Of a DNA stretch of 64,000 bases, positions 63,707-64,000 are shown in pieces. The translations under genes were made by a program, and so were the position numbers. The first letter of the stretch is position 1; each line of letters starts with the position of its first letter. Source of the DNA: Cupriavidus nantongensis (GTDB lineage Bacteria; Pseudomonadota; Gammaproteobacteria; Burkholderiales; Burkholderiaceae); contig NZ_CP014844.1 in NCBI RefSeq assembly GCF_001598055.1, positions 744,001 through 808,000 of the forward strand, read 5' to 3'. The notes below the pieces were generated by a model, which ran no database searches, was not told where the DNA came from, and saw nothing but the letters and a program-made list of their open reading frames with translations.

Positions 63707-64000
63707 CGCTGGCCTCCGGCGGGGGCGCGGTCGCGCATCAGCGCTTCGATCTCGTCGGCCAGCACCGGCACGCCGCGCGTGATCAGCTCGCAGTCGCCGT
63801 CGGTGACCACGGCGTCGTCCTCGATACGGATGCCGATATGCCAGTAGCGCTCGGGCACGTCCTCGGCCGGGCGCACGTAGATGCCGGGCTCGATGGTCAG
63901 CACCATGCCGGGCTGCAGCGGCCGCCACGGCCGCTCGCCCTCGCCGCTGTGGCTGGCGACGCGGTACTCGCCCACGTCATGGACATCCATGCCGAGCCAG
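63703..64000 (-). CDS. pepP: Xaa-Pro aminopeptidase, C-terminal part (gene continues past the window)
   Basis: The last 98 residues of an aminopeptidase P, running off the right edge. WLGMDVHDVGEYR is the metal-site motif with its conserved His, and LQPGMVLTIEPGIYV carries the metal-binding Glu. A second such Glu lies in GIRIEDDAVVT. It overlaps the following small gene by four bases. The pepP-ubiH neighbourhood is common in Proteobacteria. Confidence 0.9.
   Translation of the reverse strand, partial: WLGMDVHDVGEYRVASHSGEGERPWRPLQPGMVLTIEPGIYVRPAEDVPERYWHIGIRIEDDAVVTDGDCELITRGVPVLADEIEALMRDRAPAGGQR

Noticed and set aside
1..64000. tRNA genes, CRISPR arrays, insertion sequences, integrases or phage genes
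   Set aside because: None was found by reading both strands. No tRNA T-loop context, regular spacer arrays or transposase motifs were seen.

Overview
The window looks like a chromosome segment of a Cupriavidus/Ralstonia-type betaproteobacterium. It is very GC-rich with strong codon bias. It carries blocks typical of Burkholderiales: a dusB-fis-purH-ruvC-ruvA-ruvB block, rplM-rpsI followed by a bactofilin and erpA, rnpB, and a fatty-acid beta-oxidation operon whose order matches one I recall from Cupriavidus necator H16. The assignment is by gene content and order only. There are no insertion sequences, prophage genes, CRISPR arrays or tRNAs.

Layout. 1-3.6 kb: housekeeping genes (nudB, an EEP-family phosphatase, mobB, a cardiolipin synthase). 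3.9-12.6 kb: a TetR regulator and a beta-oxidation operon (acyl-CoA dehydrogenase, FadB-like fusion, thiolase, DegV protein, enoyl-CoA hydratase/isomerase), with a convergent YciA-like thioesterase. 12.7-14.6 kb: an Atm1-type ABC exporter. 14.8-31.9 kb: the main accessory region. It holds a nitrate/sulfonate-type ABC importer, a GntR regulator, and a catabolic run of acyl-CoA synthetase, citryl-CoA-lyase-like protein, PcpA/LinE-type ring-cleavage dioxygenase, alpha/beta hydrolase, maleylacetate reductase and YciI protein. After these comes an envelope module (YCF48 beta-propeller, MMPL/RND permease, DUF1302, DUF1329), a SnoaL-like protein and a LysR regulator. I infer uptake and breakdown of a hydroquinone-like, probably hydrophobic or acyl-substituted aromatic through maleylacetate.

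32.0-42.4 kb: glutamate dehydrogenase, a Glu/Asp-type ABC importer with an intrinsic terminator after its binding protein, a class II glutamine amidotransferase, a tartrate/D-malate dehydrogenase with glycerate 2-kinase, pyrC, and a DUF3025 gene whose 3' end runs into rnpB. 42.5-45.7 kb: an OsmC protein, a strong candidate small RNA gene (near-consensus promoter, two upstream dyads, a hairpin loop with an anti-Shine-Dalgarno sequence, intrinsic terminator), rplM-rpsI, a frameshifted bactofilin gene and erpA. 45.7-64.0 kb: a phytanoyl-CoA dioxygenase-like protein, anmK, an M23 peptidase, tyrS-dtd, a YbhB protein, a histidine phosphatase, a YhhQ transporter, two exported proteins, ruvB, ruvA, a GDPD lipoprotein, ruvC, purH, fis, dusB, a UbiH-type hydroxylase, a small hypothetical protein and the end of pepP.

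The points most worth following up are the small RNA at about 43.2 kb, the 14.8-31.9 kb catabolic/envelope cluster, the DUF3025/rnpB overlap and the frameshift in the bactofilin gene.
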